Source of the DNA: JAWHTC01 sp032586155 | Lineage (GTDB): Bacteria; Pseudomonadota; Alphaproteobacteria; Rhodobacterales; Rhodobacteraceae | Reading direction: 5' to 3' | Assembly (NCBI RefSeq): GCF_032586155.1 | Contig: NZ_JAWHTC010000002.1 | Location: 992,001 to 1,056,000, forward strand | DNA length: 64,000 nt | Shown: one piece after another, positions 26,811 through 35,948 of the stretch | Layout: each line of letters opens with the position of its first letter | How positions within the stretch are numbered: the first letter of the stretch is position 1 | Position numbers and translations under genes: made by a program | The notes under the pieces: generated by a model | Database searches by the model: none | Seen by the model: the letters and a program-made list of their open reading frames with translations, nothing else | Told to the model about the DNA's origin: nothing

Positions 26811-27206
26811 CTAACCCTCGATATCCCGGCGCACCTGCTCGTCACTGAAAAGCCGCCGGGTCTCGTCCATCTGGTCGAAGGTTTCATCCAGCCGGAAGCG
26901 CAGGTCGGGTGTGTATTTCATCGCCAGTTTTTTGCCGATCAACCGGCGCAGCTCGCCCCGGTTGCGAGCCAGCAGGGCAACCGCGTCTTCCTGCCCCTGC
27001 CCGCCAAGCGGCAATACATAGGCCGTCGCGATTTTCAGGTCGGGCGAAGTCCGCACTTCGCCCACCGTCATCGACAGCCGGTTCAATTCGGGGTCATGCA
27101 CGTCGCCACGCGCCAAAACCTCGGACAGGGTGCGTCGGATTAATTCACCCACCCGAAGCTGCCGTTGACTGGGCCCGGGGCCATCTTGGAATGTGTTCTT
27201 TGCCAT
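26811..27206 (-). CDS. rbfA: 30S ribosome-binding factor A
   Basis: 131 residues, KH-like fold. It assists late 30S maturation and cold adaptation. Typical segments: QRQLRVGELIRRTLSEVL, LSMTVGEVRTSPDLKIATAYV, LRRLIGKKLAMKYTPDLRFRLDET. First gene of the rbfA, glycosidase, truB series, divergent from dapB with 87 bases between the starts. Confidence 0.95.
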   Translation of the reverse strand: MAKNTFQDGPGPSQRQLRVGELIRRTLSEVLARGDVHDPELNRLSMTVGEVRTSPDLKIATAYVLPLGGQGQEDAVALLARNRGELRRLIGKKLAMKYTPDLRFRLDETFDQMDETRRLFSDEQVRRDIEG

Positions 27207-27293
27207 GCGCCGGACATAAGCCTTTGTCGGACCTTTGCCAAGCGCAAGCAGCTAGGCTAAGGAAAGCCCTAGCCAACGCATAGGAGCAAAAAC

Positions 27294-28103
27294 ATGTCCG
27301 ACACCCCCGGAATCGTGATCACCGGCGCCTCGGGGCGCATGGGCCAGATGCTGATCAACACCGTGGTGGCATCCGACAAGGTCAAGCTCGTCGGCGCGAT
27401 TGAACGCGACGGTCATGACTGGCTTGGTCGCGATGTGGGCGAGGCGATGGGCGGTCAGGCGCTGGGCGTCACCGTCGAAAGTGACCCATTGGAATGCTTT
27501 GCCCGCGCTCATGCTGTGATCGACTTCACGGCGCCGATGGCCACGCTAAATTTCGCCAAATACGCCGCCCAGGCGCGGGTTGTACATGTGATCGGCACTA
27601 CTGGCATGGATGACGACCAGATTGCCGCGCTGGAGCCCGCTTCCCGTCATGCCGTGATCGTGCGCGCCGGCAACATGAGCCTCGGTGTGAACCTGCTGAC
27701 CCAGCTGACCCGCAAGGTGGCCCAGGCGCTGGACGAGGATTTCGACATCGAGGTGATCGAGGCGCATCACAACCAAAAGGTCGATGCCCCCTCGGGCACG
27801 GCCCTGATGCTGGGCCAGGCCGCTGCCGATGGCCGCGGTGTTGACTTGAACGAGGTGGCCGACCGTGGTCGCGATGGCATCACCGGCGCGCGCAAACGCG
27901 GTGACATCGGGTTCACCGCCATTCGTGGTGGCGACATCGTTGGCGAACATGACGTGTTGTTTGCCGCCCCCGGCGAACGCATCGTCATTCGTCACATCGC
28001 AACGGATCGTTCGGTCTTTGCCCGTGGCGCGCTCAAGGCAGCGCTCTGGGGGCTCGACAAGAAACCGGGTCAGTATGACATGATCGACGTTCTGGGTCTC
28101 TGA
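27294..28103 (+). CDS. dapB: 4-hydroxy-tetrahydrodipicolinate reductase
   Basis: 269 residues. Reduces the DapA product in lysine and diaminopimelate synthesis. Nucleotide motif ITGASGRMGQML at 9-20, active-site VIEAHHNQKVDAPSGTAL (His and Lys), and C-terminal ATDRSVFARGALKAALW. Start site AGGAGCAAAAAC-ATG is good. The 5' region has a small hairpin, GCTAGG paired with CCTAGC at 27251-27273; too short to be a lysine riboswitch. The HIT-family gene follows by one base. Confidence 0.96.
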   Translation: MSDTPGIVITGASGRMGQMLINTVVASDKVKLVGAIERDGHDWLGRDVGEAMGGQALGVTVESDPLECFARAHAVIDFTAPMATLNFAKYAAQARVVHVIGTTGMDDDQIAALEPASRHAVIVRAGNMSLGVNLLTQLTRKVAQALDEDFDIEVIEAHHNQKVDAPSGTALMLGQAAADGRGVDLNEVADRGRDGITGARKRGDIGFTAIRGGDIVGEHDVLFAAPGERIVIRHIATDRSVFARGALKAALWGLDKKPGQYDMIDVLGL

Positions 28104-28104
28104 C

Positions 28105-28554
28105 ATGACTATGGCCGACCACGCCGATTGCATCTTCTGCAAAATCGCCCGTGGGGAAATTTCGGCGACCGAAGTGTACCGCGATGACCGGATTGTCGCG
28201 TTTCTCGATCTCGGCCCGATCCGCCCTGGCCATGTCTTGATCATTCCGCAGGAACATTTCCCCTATTTCGACGATCTCCCGGCCGATCTTGCAGCAAGCA
28301 TCATGCATCTGGGCCAGCGGCTTGCACGGGTTCAGAAATCAGAGCTTGGCGTGGACAAGGTCGGGTTCATGTTCTCGGGTGGTGACGTGGCGCATGTGCA
28401 TGCGCACCTTGTGCCAATGCATGAAAAAACCGATCTCACGTCGCGACGCTATATCGTGGAAGAAAACGTCAGTTTCGCGCCATGCCTCCCGGCTGACGTG
28501 GATGATCTTGCAGCGATGGCAGAACAGATTTCGAAGGGGCTCGCGTCTGACTAG
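28105..28554 (+). CDS. HIT-family nucleotide-binding hydrolase (Hint type)
   Basis: 149 residues. The histidine triad is HVHAHLVPM, and the N-terminal CIFCKIARGEI is the usual Hint opening with its two cysteines. These proteins hydrolyse nucleoside phosphoramidates such as AMP-lysine or AMP-NH2. Two ATG codons (28105 and 28111) are possible starts. It follows dapB at once and converges on the tiny SdhAF4 gene with five bases between stops. Confidence 0.93.
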   Translation: MTMADHADCIFCKIARGEISATEVYRDDRIVAFLDLGPIRPGHVLIIPQEHFPYFDDLPADLAASIMHLGQRLARVQKSELGVDKVGFMFSGGDVAHVHAHLVPMHEKTDLTSRRYIVEENVSFAPCLPADVDDLAAMAEQISKGLASD

Positions 28555-28559
28555 GTCTG

Positions 28560-28739
28560 TCAGAAATCGACCGCGATCCCTTTCTTTTCCCAATCGCCAA
28601 ACCGCACTGGCTCGGGGCCGTCACGACCGCCGAGTTCCTTGGGCATCGCCTTGGCCTCGGCCTCGGCTTTCTTGCGGCGCGCTTCGGCTTCTTTCAGAGC
28701 GCGGATGGCGGCGGGGGGAAGGTCTTTCTTCTCAGTCAT
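28560..28739 (-). CDS. sdhAF4: Succinate dehydrogenase assembly factor 4 (DUF1674)
   Basis: A 59-residue protein, easily missed. The N-terminal half is lysine/glutamate/alanine-rich helix; the C-terminal half carries the DUF1674 signature ELGGRDGPEPVRFGDWEKKG ending in IAVDF. In eukaryotes and alphaproteobacteria this factor binds flavinylated SdhA and protects it during complex II assembly. It is divergent from rsmB with 44 bases between starts. Confidence 0.92.
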   Translation of the reverse strand: MTEKKDLPPAAIRALKEAEARRKKAEAEAKAMPKELGGRDGPEPVRFGDWEKKGIAVDF

Positions 28740-28783
28740 GGCGTTGATATACGCGCGGCTTAGGCCTTTGCCAAGGATAGCAC

Positions 28784-30040
28784 ATGCCCAAACCCTCTGC
28801 CCGCCGCTCCGCCATCTACATGCTCGACCAGATTCTGGGCGAAGGACGGCTGCTCAGCGAGCTGACCCCGTCCCTTGAACGACTCACCACTGCGGATCGC
28901 GCTCGGGCGCAACGGCTGACCACTGAAACCCTGCGCGGGCTGGAACGGGCCGATAAACTGCTCTCGCGCCACCTGCGCAAGAACCCCGCGCTCTTTATCC
29001 GCAATGTTCTGCGCCTTGCCACCGTCGAACTGGCGCTGGGCGGCGATGCCCATGGCGTGGTCAACGACGCGGTCAGCATCGTCGCGGAGCACAAGCGCCA
29101 CAACCGGCTCAAGGGGCTGGTGAATGCCGTTTTGCGCAAGATGGTCGATGAGGCCCCGGCCAAGTGGGATTCCTTGCGCATCCCCCGCTTGCTGAAATGG
29201 CTGCGTGGCCCCTTGGTCGAAGCCTATGATGCCCCCACCGTCGCCGCCATCGAGGCGGCACATTTCCAGGGCGCACCGCTCGATATCACGGCTAAAACAG
29301 ATCCTAACAAGACCGAAAAGACGCTGGAAGGCACGCTTCTGCCCACCGGTTCCATCCGCCTGCCCGGTGCGCCGCAGGTCTCGGCCTTGCCGGGGTACAG
29401 AGGCGGGCACTGGTGGGTGCAGGACGCCGCTGCTGCCGTACCGGCCAAGGTTCTCGCCCCACAACCGGGTGAGAAAATCCTCGACATGTGCGCCGCTCCG
29501 GGCGGCAAGACCCTGCAACTCGCCGCCGCTGGGGCCAAAGTCACAGCGCTCGACATCTCCGAAGGTCGCCTTGAGCGGGTCCGAGAAAACCTGCACCGTG
29601 CCCGCCTAAAGGCGAATGTTGTGGCGCAGGATGCTCTGGAGCATCAGGGCAGCTATGACGCCATCCTGCTTGATGCGCCCTGTTCCGCCACCGGTACCAT
29701 CCGCCGCCACCCAGATCTGCCCCATGCCAAGGACGGTTCGGAATTTGGCGGGCTGATCGAACTGCAAGCGCAAATGCTCGACCACGCTCTGGCGCTGCTT
29801 AAACCAGGTGGGCGGCTGGTGTTCTGTACCTGCAGCCTTTTGCCCGATGAAGGCGAATGCCAGGTAGATGAGGCCCTGAAACGCCACCCGGACCTGATGG
29901 TGGATCGCGATGCGCTTAATCTTCCTGGCATCGACCGCGCCTGGCAAACTGAAGAAGGGGGCCTTCGCCTGCGCCCCGATTATTGGGCCGATCAGGGCGG
30001 AATGGACGGGTTCTATATCGCTTGCTTGCGAAAGTCTTAG
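28784..30040 (+). CDS. rsmB: 16S rRNA (cytosine-C5) methyltransferase, RsmB type
   Basis: 418 residues. N-terminal NusB-like helical domain (about 1-140; RAQRLTTETLRGLERADK), then a SAM-dependent m5C methyltransferase domain: ILDMCAAPGGKTLQLAA, LLDAPCSATGTIRRHPD with one catalytic Cys, and FCTCSLLPDEGE with the second. It modifies C967-type positions in 16S rRNA. It is followed after 100 bases by a heparinase-family gene and then purH, a recurrent order in this family. Confidence 0.93.
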   Translation: MPKPSARRSAIYMLDQILGEGRLLSELTPSLERLTTADRARAQRLTTETLRGLERADKLLSRHLRKNPALFIRNVLRLATVELALGGDAHGVVNDAVSIVAEHKRHNRLKGLVNAVLRKMVDEAPAKWDSLRIPRLLKWLRGPLVEAYDAPTVAAIEAAHFQGAPLDITAKTDPNKTEKTLEGTLLPTGSIRLPGAPQVSALPGYRGGHWWVQDAAAAVPAKVLAPQPGEKILDMCAAPGGKTLQLAAAGAKVTALDISEGRLERVRENLHRARLKANVVAQDALEHQGSYDAILLDAPCSATGTIRRHPDLPHAKDGSEFGGLIELQAQMLDHALALLKPGGRLVFCTCSLLPDEGECQVDEALKRHPDLMVDRDALNLPGIDRAWQTEEGGLRLRPDYWADQGGMDGFYIACLRKS

Positions 30041-30140
30041 GCAAATTCCCACCTGTGCGCACTTGTCTGATGACCTTGTGACCAAGCCGGGCTATCATGC
30101 ATCGCAATGACGCCGATAACGGTGCAACAAGGTCGAGCTG

Positions 30141-31883
30141 ATGTCCGAATCCCATGGCATGCGCGCGTGGTTCACGCGTTTTGCGAACCGCTGGCACGCG
30201 CGGACCTCTACCCGCGCCAAGGCGGTCACGGCCTTTGTCTCGCAACCCGAACCACGCACCATTGGCCTGTTTGCGCGTGGCAGACAGCTTGTCGCCGGCA
30301 ATTTTCTCTTTGCGGGTAAGCTGGTTGAGGACAAGGAAAACAGCCTTTTTGCGCTGAGGGTGCAAAACCCAGCGTTTCTGGAAGAGATCCATGGCTTTGC
30401 CTGGCTTGATGACCTTGTTGCGGTGGGCGATGGCTCCGCCCGCACCCGGGCGCAGGACTGGACCTGGGACTGGATTGAGCAATTCGGACGTGGCACCGGC
30501 CCCGGCTGGACCCCCGAACTCACTGGTCGCCGCCTAATCCGCTGGATCAACCACGCGATCTTCCTGCTGCACGGCCGCGAGAAGGATCAGTCCGACGCTT
30601 TCTACCGCTCGCTCGCGCAGCAGACGATCTTCCTGTCGAAACGCTGGCCCGCCACCCGCCCGGGCCTGCCGAAATTCGAGGCGCTGACCGGTATGATCTA
30701 TGCCGGGCTGTCACTTGAAGGGATGGAGGAGCATGTCGATCCGGCAGTCAGGGCTCTGGCGCATGAATGCGCCTCGCAGGTCGATGATCAGGGCGGCATT
30801 CCCACCCGTAATCCCGAAGAGCTGCTCGAGGTCTTTACCCTGCTGACCTGGGCCGCACTTGCGCTGGATGAGGCCGGGCGCACCGTGCCTATTCCGCATT
30901 TTGCGGCGATTGAACGGATTGCGCCAACCCTTCGTTCGCTGCGCCACTCCGATGGCTCGCTGGCCCGGTTCCATGGCGGTGGCAAGGGGCTGGAAGGGCG
31001 GCTTGACAATGCGCTCGCCCAATCCGGAGTAAAAACCCGCCCCTCAGAAGGGCTCGCCATGGGCTTTGCCCGCATATCGGCGGGTCGTACCTCGGTCATC
31101 ATCGACGCCGCCCCGCCACCCAAAGGGCGGGCCAGTTTTGATGCTCATGCCAGCACGCTGGCTTTTGAGCTGACCTCGGGTCGCCGCCCGGTCATCTCCA
31201 ATTGTGGTTCCGGCGCCAATTTCGGCGAGGACTGGCGCCGGGCCGGCCGCGCCACCCCGTCCCATTCCACCCTATGTCTCGAGGGGTATTCCAGCGCCCG
31301 TCTTTCCAGCGGTGATGGCGCCCGTTCGGAGTACTTTTCGGATGTGCCTGCCCATGTCCCGGTGGAAATCAGCCCGGTCCCCGATGGCATCCGGTTTCAG
31401 GGCGGCCATGATGGCTGGCTCAAGACTCATGGCCTGACCCATGCTCGCACGCTGGAGCTGACCTTCGATGGCCGTGGTATGGTGGGCGAGGACCTTCTCG
31501 TCTGCCTTGAAGATGCCGACAGGAAGCGCTTTGCCAAGGTCCAGGAAAACGCGCTTGAACCCGGTGTGTTGTTCCAAATTCGCTTTCACATTCACCCCGA
31601 GGTCGATGCCGAGCTCGATATGGGTGGCGCGGCCGTTTCGCTTGCGTTGAAAAGCGGCGAGCTTTGGGTTCTGCGCAGCGATGGCACCACTGCGCTGACA
31701 CTGGAACCCTCGATCTATATGGAAAAGGGCCGTCTGAAACCGCGCGCAACCAAACAGGTGGTCCTGACCGGCCGTGCCGTGGATCAGGCGACTCGCGTGC
31801 GCTGGTCCCTCAGCAAGGCCCAGGACACCCCGATCAGCATTCGCGATCTGCAAATGGACAACGTGTACCCGGAGACAAGCTGA
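30141..31883 (+). CDS. Heparinase II/III family protein
   Basis: 580 residues. The N-terminal two thirds form an alpha-helical toroid (WINHAIFLLHGREKDQSDAFYRSLAQQ), and the C-terminal third is a beta-rich heparinase II/III domain from about residue 310. No signal peptide is visible, which is odd for a polysaccharide lyase and common for this alphaproteobacterial subgroup; the substrate is unknown. The stop overlaps the next start in TGATG, so the following exported protein is translationally coupled. Confidence 0.88.
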   Translation: MSESHGMRAWFTRFANRWHARTSTRAKAVTAFVSQPEPRTIGLFARGRQLVAGNFLFAGKLVEDKENSLFALRVQNPAFLEEIHGFAWLDDLVAVGDGSARTRAQDWTWDWIEQFGRGTGPGWTPELTGRRLIRWINHAIFLLHGREKDQSDAFYRSLAQQTIFLSKRWPATRPGLPKFEALTGMIYAGLSLEGMEEHVDPAVRALAHECASQVDDQGGIPTRNPEELLEVFTLLTWAALALDEAGRTVPIPHFAAIERIAPTLRSLRHSDGSLARFHGGGKGLEGRLDNALAQSGVKTRPSEGLAMGFARISAGRTSVIIDAAPPPKGRASFDAHASTLAFELTSGRRPVISNCGSGANFGEDWRRAGRATPSHSTLCLEGYSSARLSSGDGARSEYFSDVPAHVPVEISPVPDGIRFQGGHDGWLKTHGLTHARTLELTFDGRGMVGEDLLVCLEDADRKRFAKVQENALEPGVLFQIRFHIHPEVDAELDMGGAAVSLALKSGELWVLRSDGTTALTLEPSIYMEKGRLKPRATKQVVLTGRAVDQATRVRWSLSKAQDTPISIRDLQMDNVYPETS

Positions 31884-32956
31884 TGCGCTTCTTGTTTATT
31901 GCCGCTTTGATCACAATCCCGCTTGCCGGGCAGGCGGACACGGCGCGCAAGGCAACGCTGACCATCACCGGGAACTCCACCTGCAATCACGGCGGGCGTA
32001 TTGATGTGCAAACCTCGACCGACGTCATTCCACTGACCTTGCCACCTGTTGATGGCCCCGTTCAGGGCAAAGGAAAATACTCGGTCAGTGGCACGTTGGG
32101 GCCATACACTCTATCGGGACCAAGCGCCTCTTCAGGCCATGTTAGAGACGATTCTGATCTGGTTCTGACCTACGGTCAATGGAACTACAACGGCGAATGG
32201 ATGAACTCTTCTGCGCCGTTCGTACCAACCCAGGGACAGCCCGTCGTCATCCCACTCGATCCGGGTGCTGAAACCGTGGTCAGCTTCACAAATGCCGGCC
32301 CACCCGAGGCCCCGTGCACCGGCCAGATGGTCTACAAGATCGACTTCACGCGTGAGACCCAGGTCTGGCAGGTGTCGCTGCCCGGCCATGTGCGGCTTGT
32401 ATATCATAACAGGTACGAGCAGGTGGATCCGGCAACCGGGGTCTACAGTCCGCTCAACTACACCCATGGGTTCACCTTCCGCTACAAGATGGCAGCCGAA
32501 GTCACGCTGGAGAAACGCAAGGGCAGTTGGCAGTACAAATCCGGCACCGTGACACAGGCCCAGGTCGCCCCGGAATACGAACAGGCGCCTCCGCTCTACC
32601 AGGTCACAGGTCAAAGCTGCGCCAGGTGCAACAAGGTCGCCGCGCTCAAGGGTACTGCAATTGGCGGCACATCCGATGGCAAGACGCTCACGCTGAACTG
32701 GCCTGACATTCGACCCGCGGCGACGGTCTACAGTAAATTCGCGATGAAATGCGCTCCCGGTCCCAGTTTTTCGTCCTGTCAGAACAAGATCAAATACGGC
32801 ACCAGTTTCTCGGATGATGAAGGCTATTTCCTTTGGCGGGCAGGTGAGCAGGTTCTGCCACTTCAGGACGGGCCGCACGCGTTTAAGGATGGCAAGCCAA
32901 CCAACACCAGCACGCTTGAGATCGTGCACAATTATAACCTTATGCGCGTTAAATAG
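31883..32956 (+). CDS. Secreted cysteine-containing protein, unknown function
   Basis: 357 residues with a signal peptide (MRFLFIAALITIPLAGQADT). The mature part has at least six cysteines, in NSTCNHGG, EAPCTGQ, SCARCNK, MKCAPG and SSCQNK, so disulfides or metal binding in the periplasm are likely. It is rich in Thr, Ser and Tyr with a beta-protein pattern. I do not recognise the family. ATG at 31883 overlaps the heparinase stop, so expression is tied to that gene; a shared role on envelope polysaccharide is only inference. Confidence 0.8.
   Translation: MRFLFIAALITIPLAGQADTARKATLTITGNSTCNHGGRIDVQTSTDVIPLTLPPVDGPVQGKGKYSVSGTLGPYTLSGPSASSGHVRDDSDLVLTYGQWNYNGEWMNSSAPFVPTQGQPVVIPLDPGAETVVSFTNAGPPEAPCTGQMVYKIDFTRETQVWQVSLPGHVRLVYHNRYEQVDPATGVYSPLNYTHGFTFRYKMAAEVTLEKRKGSWQYKSGTVTQAQVAPEYEQAPPLYQVTGQSCARCNKVAALKGTAIGGTSDGKTLTLNWPDIRPAATVYSKFAMKCAPGPSFSSCQNKIKYGTSFSDDEGYFLWRAGEQVLPLQDGPHAFKDGKPTNTSTLEIVHNYNLMRVK
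32131..32149 (+). repeat. 19-base repeat containing GTTAGAGAC (second copy)
   Basis: Identical to 25081-25099 but here within the secreted-protein gene, where it encodes SGHVRD and forces a rare AGA arginine codon. Confidence 0.65.
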
Positions 32957-32966
32957 GGTTTTCACA

Positions 32967-32989
32967 GAACCGCGACATATAGGCGGTTC
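32967..32989 (+). terminator. Possible weak terminator hairpin
   Basis: GAACCGC and GCGGTTC form a 7-bp stem with a 9-base loop shortly after the secreted-protein stop; only AATCTTT follows, so the U-tract is poor. Confidence 0.4.
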
Positions 32990-33055
32990 AATCTTTGCCT
33001 CGGATGGCGTATGCCGCAGCGCAGAAGCTGCTATCTGACCAATCCGGAGTCTCTG

Positions 33056-34645
33056 ATGCCCGATCTCGCCCCTATCCGCCGCGCCCTTCTGTCCGTGTCC
33101 AATAAGACCGGCCTTATTGACCTGGCCCGCGCCCTGTCCGAACGTGGTGTCGAACTGCTGTCGACCGGTGGCAGCGCCAAGGCCATTCGCGACGCGGGGC
33201 TGACGGTCAGGGATGTTTCGGACGTGACCGGCTTCCCGGAAATGATGGATGGCCGGGTCAAGACCCTGCACCCGATGGTGCATGGCGGCCTTCTGGCTCT
33301 GCGTGACAATGACAGCCACGTCGCCGCGATGAATGAACACGGCATCGGCGCGATCGACCTGCTCGTGGTCAACCTCTACCCTTTCGAAGAAACCGTCGCC
33401 AAGGGTGCCGATTATGACACCTGCATCGAAAACATCGACATCGGCGGCCCGGCGATGATCCGTGCGGCGGCCAAGAACTACGCCCACGTGACCGTTGTCG
33501 TTGATGTCGAAGACTACGATAAACTGCTCGGCGACATGGATCAGCATGACAATGCCACCTGCCCGAAATTCCGCCGCAAACTGGCCCAACGCGCCTATGC
33601 CCGCACCGCCGCCTATGACGCCGCGGTCTCGACCTGGATGGCCGATGCCATCGGAGTCGATACGCCCCGCCGCCGTGCCATCGCCGGCACCCTGGCCCAG
33701 ACCCTGCGCTATGGAGAAAACCCGCACCAGTCGGCCAGCTTCTACACCGATGGCTCGAACCGCCCCGGTGTTTCCACCGCCCAGCAGCACCAGGGCAAGG
33801 AACTCAGCTACAACAACATCAACGACACCGACGCCGCGTTCGAACTGGTCTCGGAATTCGCCACCGCGGACGGCCCCGCCTGCGCCATCATCAAACACGC
33901 CAACCCCTGTGGCGTGGCCCGTGCTGACAGCCTCAAGGATGCCTATGTCAAAGCCTTTGACTGCGACCGGACCTCGGCCTTTGGCGGGATCATCGCCCTG
34001 AACCAACCGCTTGATGCCGCCACGGCAGAAGAAATCGTCCAGATCTTCACCGAGGTCGTCATCGCCCCCGAAGCCAGCGACGAGGCCAAGGCGATCTTTG
34101 CGGCCAAAAAGAACCTGCGCCTTTTGACCACCGGTGGCATGGCTGATCCGATGACCGCTGGTCTGACCTATCGTCAGGTGGGCGGCGGTATGCTGGTTCA
34201 GGACCGCGATAACGGCCATGTCGGTGCCGATGATCTCAAGGTCGTCACCAAACGCGCCCCGACTGAGCAGGAATTTGCCGATCTGATGTTCGCCTGGAAG
34301 GTGGCCAAACACGTGAAATCCAACGCTATCGTCTATGTTCGTGACGGCGCCACAGTGGGCGTCGGCGCCGGCCAGATGAGCCGCCTCGACAGTGCCAACA
34401 TCGCCGCCATCAAGGCCCAGCGCATGGCCGATGCCATGGGCCTGCCCGAAAGCCTGGCCAAGGGTTCGGTCGTGGCATCCGACGCGTTCTTCCCGTTTGC
34501 CGATGGTCTGATGGAGGCCGCGGCAGCCGGTGCAACAGCCGTGATTCAACCCGGAGGCAGTATGCGCGACAACGAAGTTATCGCTGCCGCAGACGAGGCC
34601 GGATTGGCAATGGTCTTGACCGGCATGCGTCATTTCCGGCACTAA
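33056..34645 (+). CDS. purH: Bifunctional AICAR transformylase/IMP cyclohydrolase
   Basis: 529 residues. Completes the last two steps of IMP synthesis. The N-terminal cyclohydrolase domain carries LLSVSNKTGLIDLARAL, STGGSAKAIRDAG and GRVKTLHPMVHGGLL; the C-terminal transformylase has GENPHQSASFY, KELSYNNINDTDAA, IIKHANPCGVA and QPGGSMRDNEVIAAAD. ATG at 33056 is the family start. A 860-codon open frame on the opposite strand is an artefact of biased codon use. Confidence 0.97.
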   Translation: MPDLAPIRRALLSVSNKTGLIDLARALSERGVELLSTGGSAKAIRDAGLTVRDVSDVTGFPEMMDGRVKTLHPMVHGGLLALRDNDSHVAAMNEHGIGAIDLLVVNLYPFEETVAKGADYDTCIENIDIGGPAMIRAAAKNYAHVTVVVDVEDYDKLLGDMDQHDNATCPKFRRKLAQRAYARTAAYDAAVSTWMADAIGVDTPRRRAIAGTLAQTLRYGENPHQSASFYTDGSNRPGVSTAQQHQGKELSYNNINDTDAAFELVSEFATADGPACAIIKHANPCGVARADSLKDAYVKAFDCDRTSAFGGIIALNQPLDAATAEEIVQIFTEVVIAPEASDEAKAIFAAKKNLRLLTTGGMADPMTAGLTYRQVGGGMLVQDRDNGHVGADDLKVVTKRAPTEQEFADLMFAWKVAKHVKSNAIVYVRDGATVGVGAGQMSRLDSANIAAIKAQRMADAMGLPESLAKGSVVASDAFFPFADGLMEAAAAGATAVIQPGGSMRDNEVIAAADEAGLAMVLTGMRHFRH

Positions 34646-34718
34646 GGGAAAAAACAAGAGCAGGCAGATGGGGCAATCAACCATAAATATAGCGCCCCAC
34701 CAGAGGCAGGAGAGCAAG

Positions 34719-35213
34719 ATGCGCACCGTTTTCTGGGTGGGATTCTGGACGTTTCTGGCCGATCAGGCCAGCAAGTACCTTGTTGTCCACAGTCTCAATC
34801 TGCGTGAACTGGGCGAACTCATCGCGGTTCCCGGCTTTCTCAATCTTCGGATGGCTTGGAATTATGGTGTCAATTTCGGTCTCTTTGCCGAAGACAGCGA
34901 CCTGACCCGTTGGGTACTGGTCGCCGTTGCGCTGGTGATTTCCGGCGCGGTTCTGTGGTGGACTCATCACGAGGAAAACAGCTGGCAAGCGCGTGTTTCT
35001 GCCGGGCTTCTGGTCGGTGGGGCGATGGGTAATGTAATCGACCGCCTGCTTTACGGCGCGGTGGCGGATTTTCTGAACGTCACCTGCTGTGGATTCAACA
35101 ACCCCTATTCCTTCAACATCGCCGATATCGCGGTCTTTGCAGGTGCTGTTGGAATGGTGGTCTTTACCGGGTCGAATACCGGCTCGAAAACCGGGGCGAA
35201 AAAGCCCTCGTGA
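34719..35213 (+). CDS. lspA: Lipoprotein signal peptidase
   Basis: 164 residues, four membrane helices. Aspartyl protease that cleaves prolipoprotein signal peptides. Visible family features: FLADQASKYLVV, RMAWNYGVNFGLF, and the two catalytic Asp regions GNVIDRLLYGAVADF and FNIADIAVF. ATG at 34719 has GGCAGGAGAGCAAG upstream. The next gene encodes a lipoprotein with a clear lipobox. Confidence 0.95.
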   Translation: MRTVFWVGFWTFLADQASKYLVVHSLNLRELGELIAVPGFLNLRMAWNYGVNFGLFAEDSDLTRWVLVAVALVISGAVLWWTHHEENSWQARVSAGLLVGGAMGNVIDRLLYGAVADFLNVTCCGFNNPYSFNIADIAVFAGAVGMVVFTGSNTGSKTGAKKPS

Positions 35214-35266
35214 CCTTGGTGCTGCAATAGGGTAATACCCTGTTAAAGCGGTGTGGGAGAAGAGCA

Positions 35267-35788
35267 ATGCGCAAACGCATAGCATTCCTGATTTTGGCGG
35301 CTGCAGGTCTGTCGGCTTGCAGCGGATACGAACGCGACATCACGTTGCGCGACATACGCTCGGCAACGCCGGGTCCGGACGAATTTGCCGTTCTTCCCGG
35401 CAAACCGCTTCAGGCACCCAAAAGCTTTGCCGAACTTCCGACCCCGACCCCGGGATCTGCCAACCTGACCGATCAGAACCCGGTGGCGGATGGCGTTGCT
35501 GCGCTGGGCGGCCGACCTGATCGACTTCAGGATAAAGGCGTGCCTGCCGGTGATACCGCTCTTGTGCGGGCCGCATCACGCAACGGCGTCGACCCGAACG
35601 TGCGCGCCGAACTTGCCGCCGAAGACGAAGAATTCCGTCGCCGCAAGTCGCGCTTTACCCGTATCCGGATTGTCCGGCAGGATCTCTACAACAAGGTTTA
35701 CAAGCGCGAAACACTGAACGCGCGTCGCGAGTGGAATCGCTATCGCCGCGCCGGGGCCCGTACCCCTGCGGCACCTCCGGCACAGTAA
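35267..35788 (+). CDS. DUF3035-type lipoprotein
   Basis: 173 residues. Signal peptide with lipobox: FLILAAAGLSACSGY, so Cys18 would be lipidated. The mature part is Pro- and Arg-rich and disordered-looking, with a helical C-terminal stretch (EDEEFRRRKSRFTRIRI). Follows lspA by 53 bases. Alphaproteobacterial DUF3035 proteins are outer-membrane-associated lipoproteins of unknown role. It precedes two M16 peptidases. Confidence 0.85.
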   Translation: MRKRIAFLILAAAGLSACSGYERDITLRDIRSATPGPDEFAVLPGKPLQAPKSFAELPTPTPGSANLTDQNPVADGVAALGGRPDRLQDKGVPAGDTALVRAASRNGVDPNVRAELAAEDEEFRRRKSRFTRIRIVRQDLYNKVYKRETLNARREWNRYRRAGARTPAAPPAQ

Positions 35789-35879
35789 TTCGCCCTCAGC
35801 AGGTGGTCTTCAGGATCTTCAGGTGGTTAACCCTTTCTCGACCTGTCTGAGCTTGCCTCACAACTGCGTCAGAACCCGC

Positions 35880-35908
35880 GCGCAGGCTTGAAGCCTTGCG
35901 TCCTGCGC
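35880..35908 (+). terminator. Hairpin after the DUF3035 gene
   Basis: GCGCAGG pairs with CCTGCGC, enclosing a second small stem, and is followed by TTATT. Possible terminator between the lipoprotein gene and the M16 pair. Confidence 0.45.
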
Positions 35909-35948
35909 TTATTGTCATGATCAACCGAAACCTCGGGAAAGACGGAAT

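Noticed and set aside
27251..27273. Lysine riboswitch before dapB
   Set aside because: The leader is under 90 bases and has just one six-pair hairpin, far too small for the L-box aptamer.
32132..34726. 864-codon open frame on the minus strand opposite purH
   Set aside because: It is antisense to an unmistakable purH; long mirror frames are common with GC-rich third positions, and the translation has no domain pattern.
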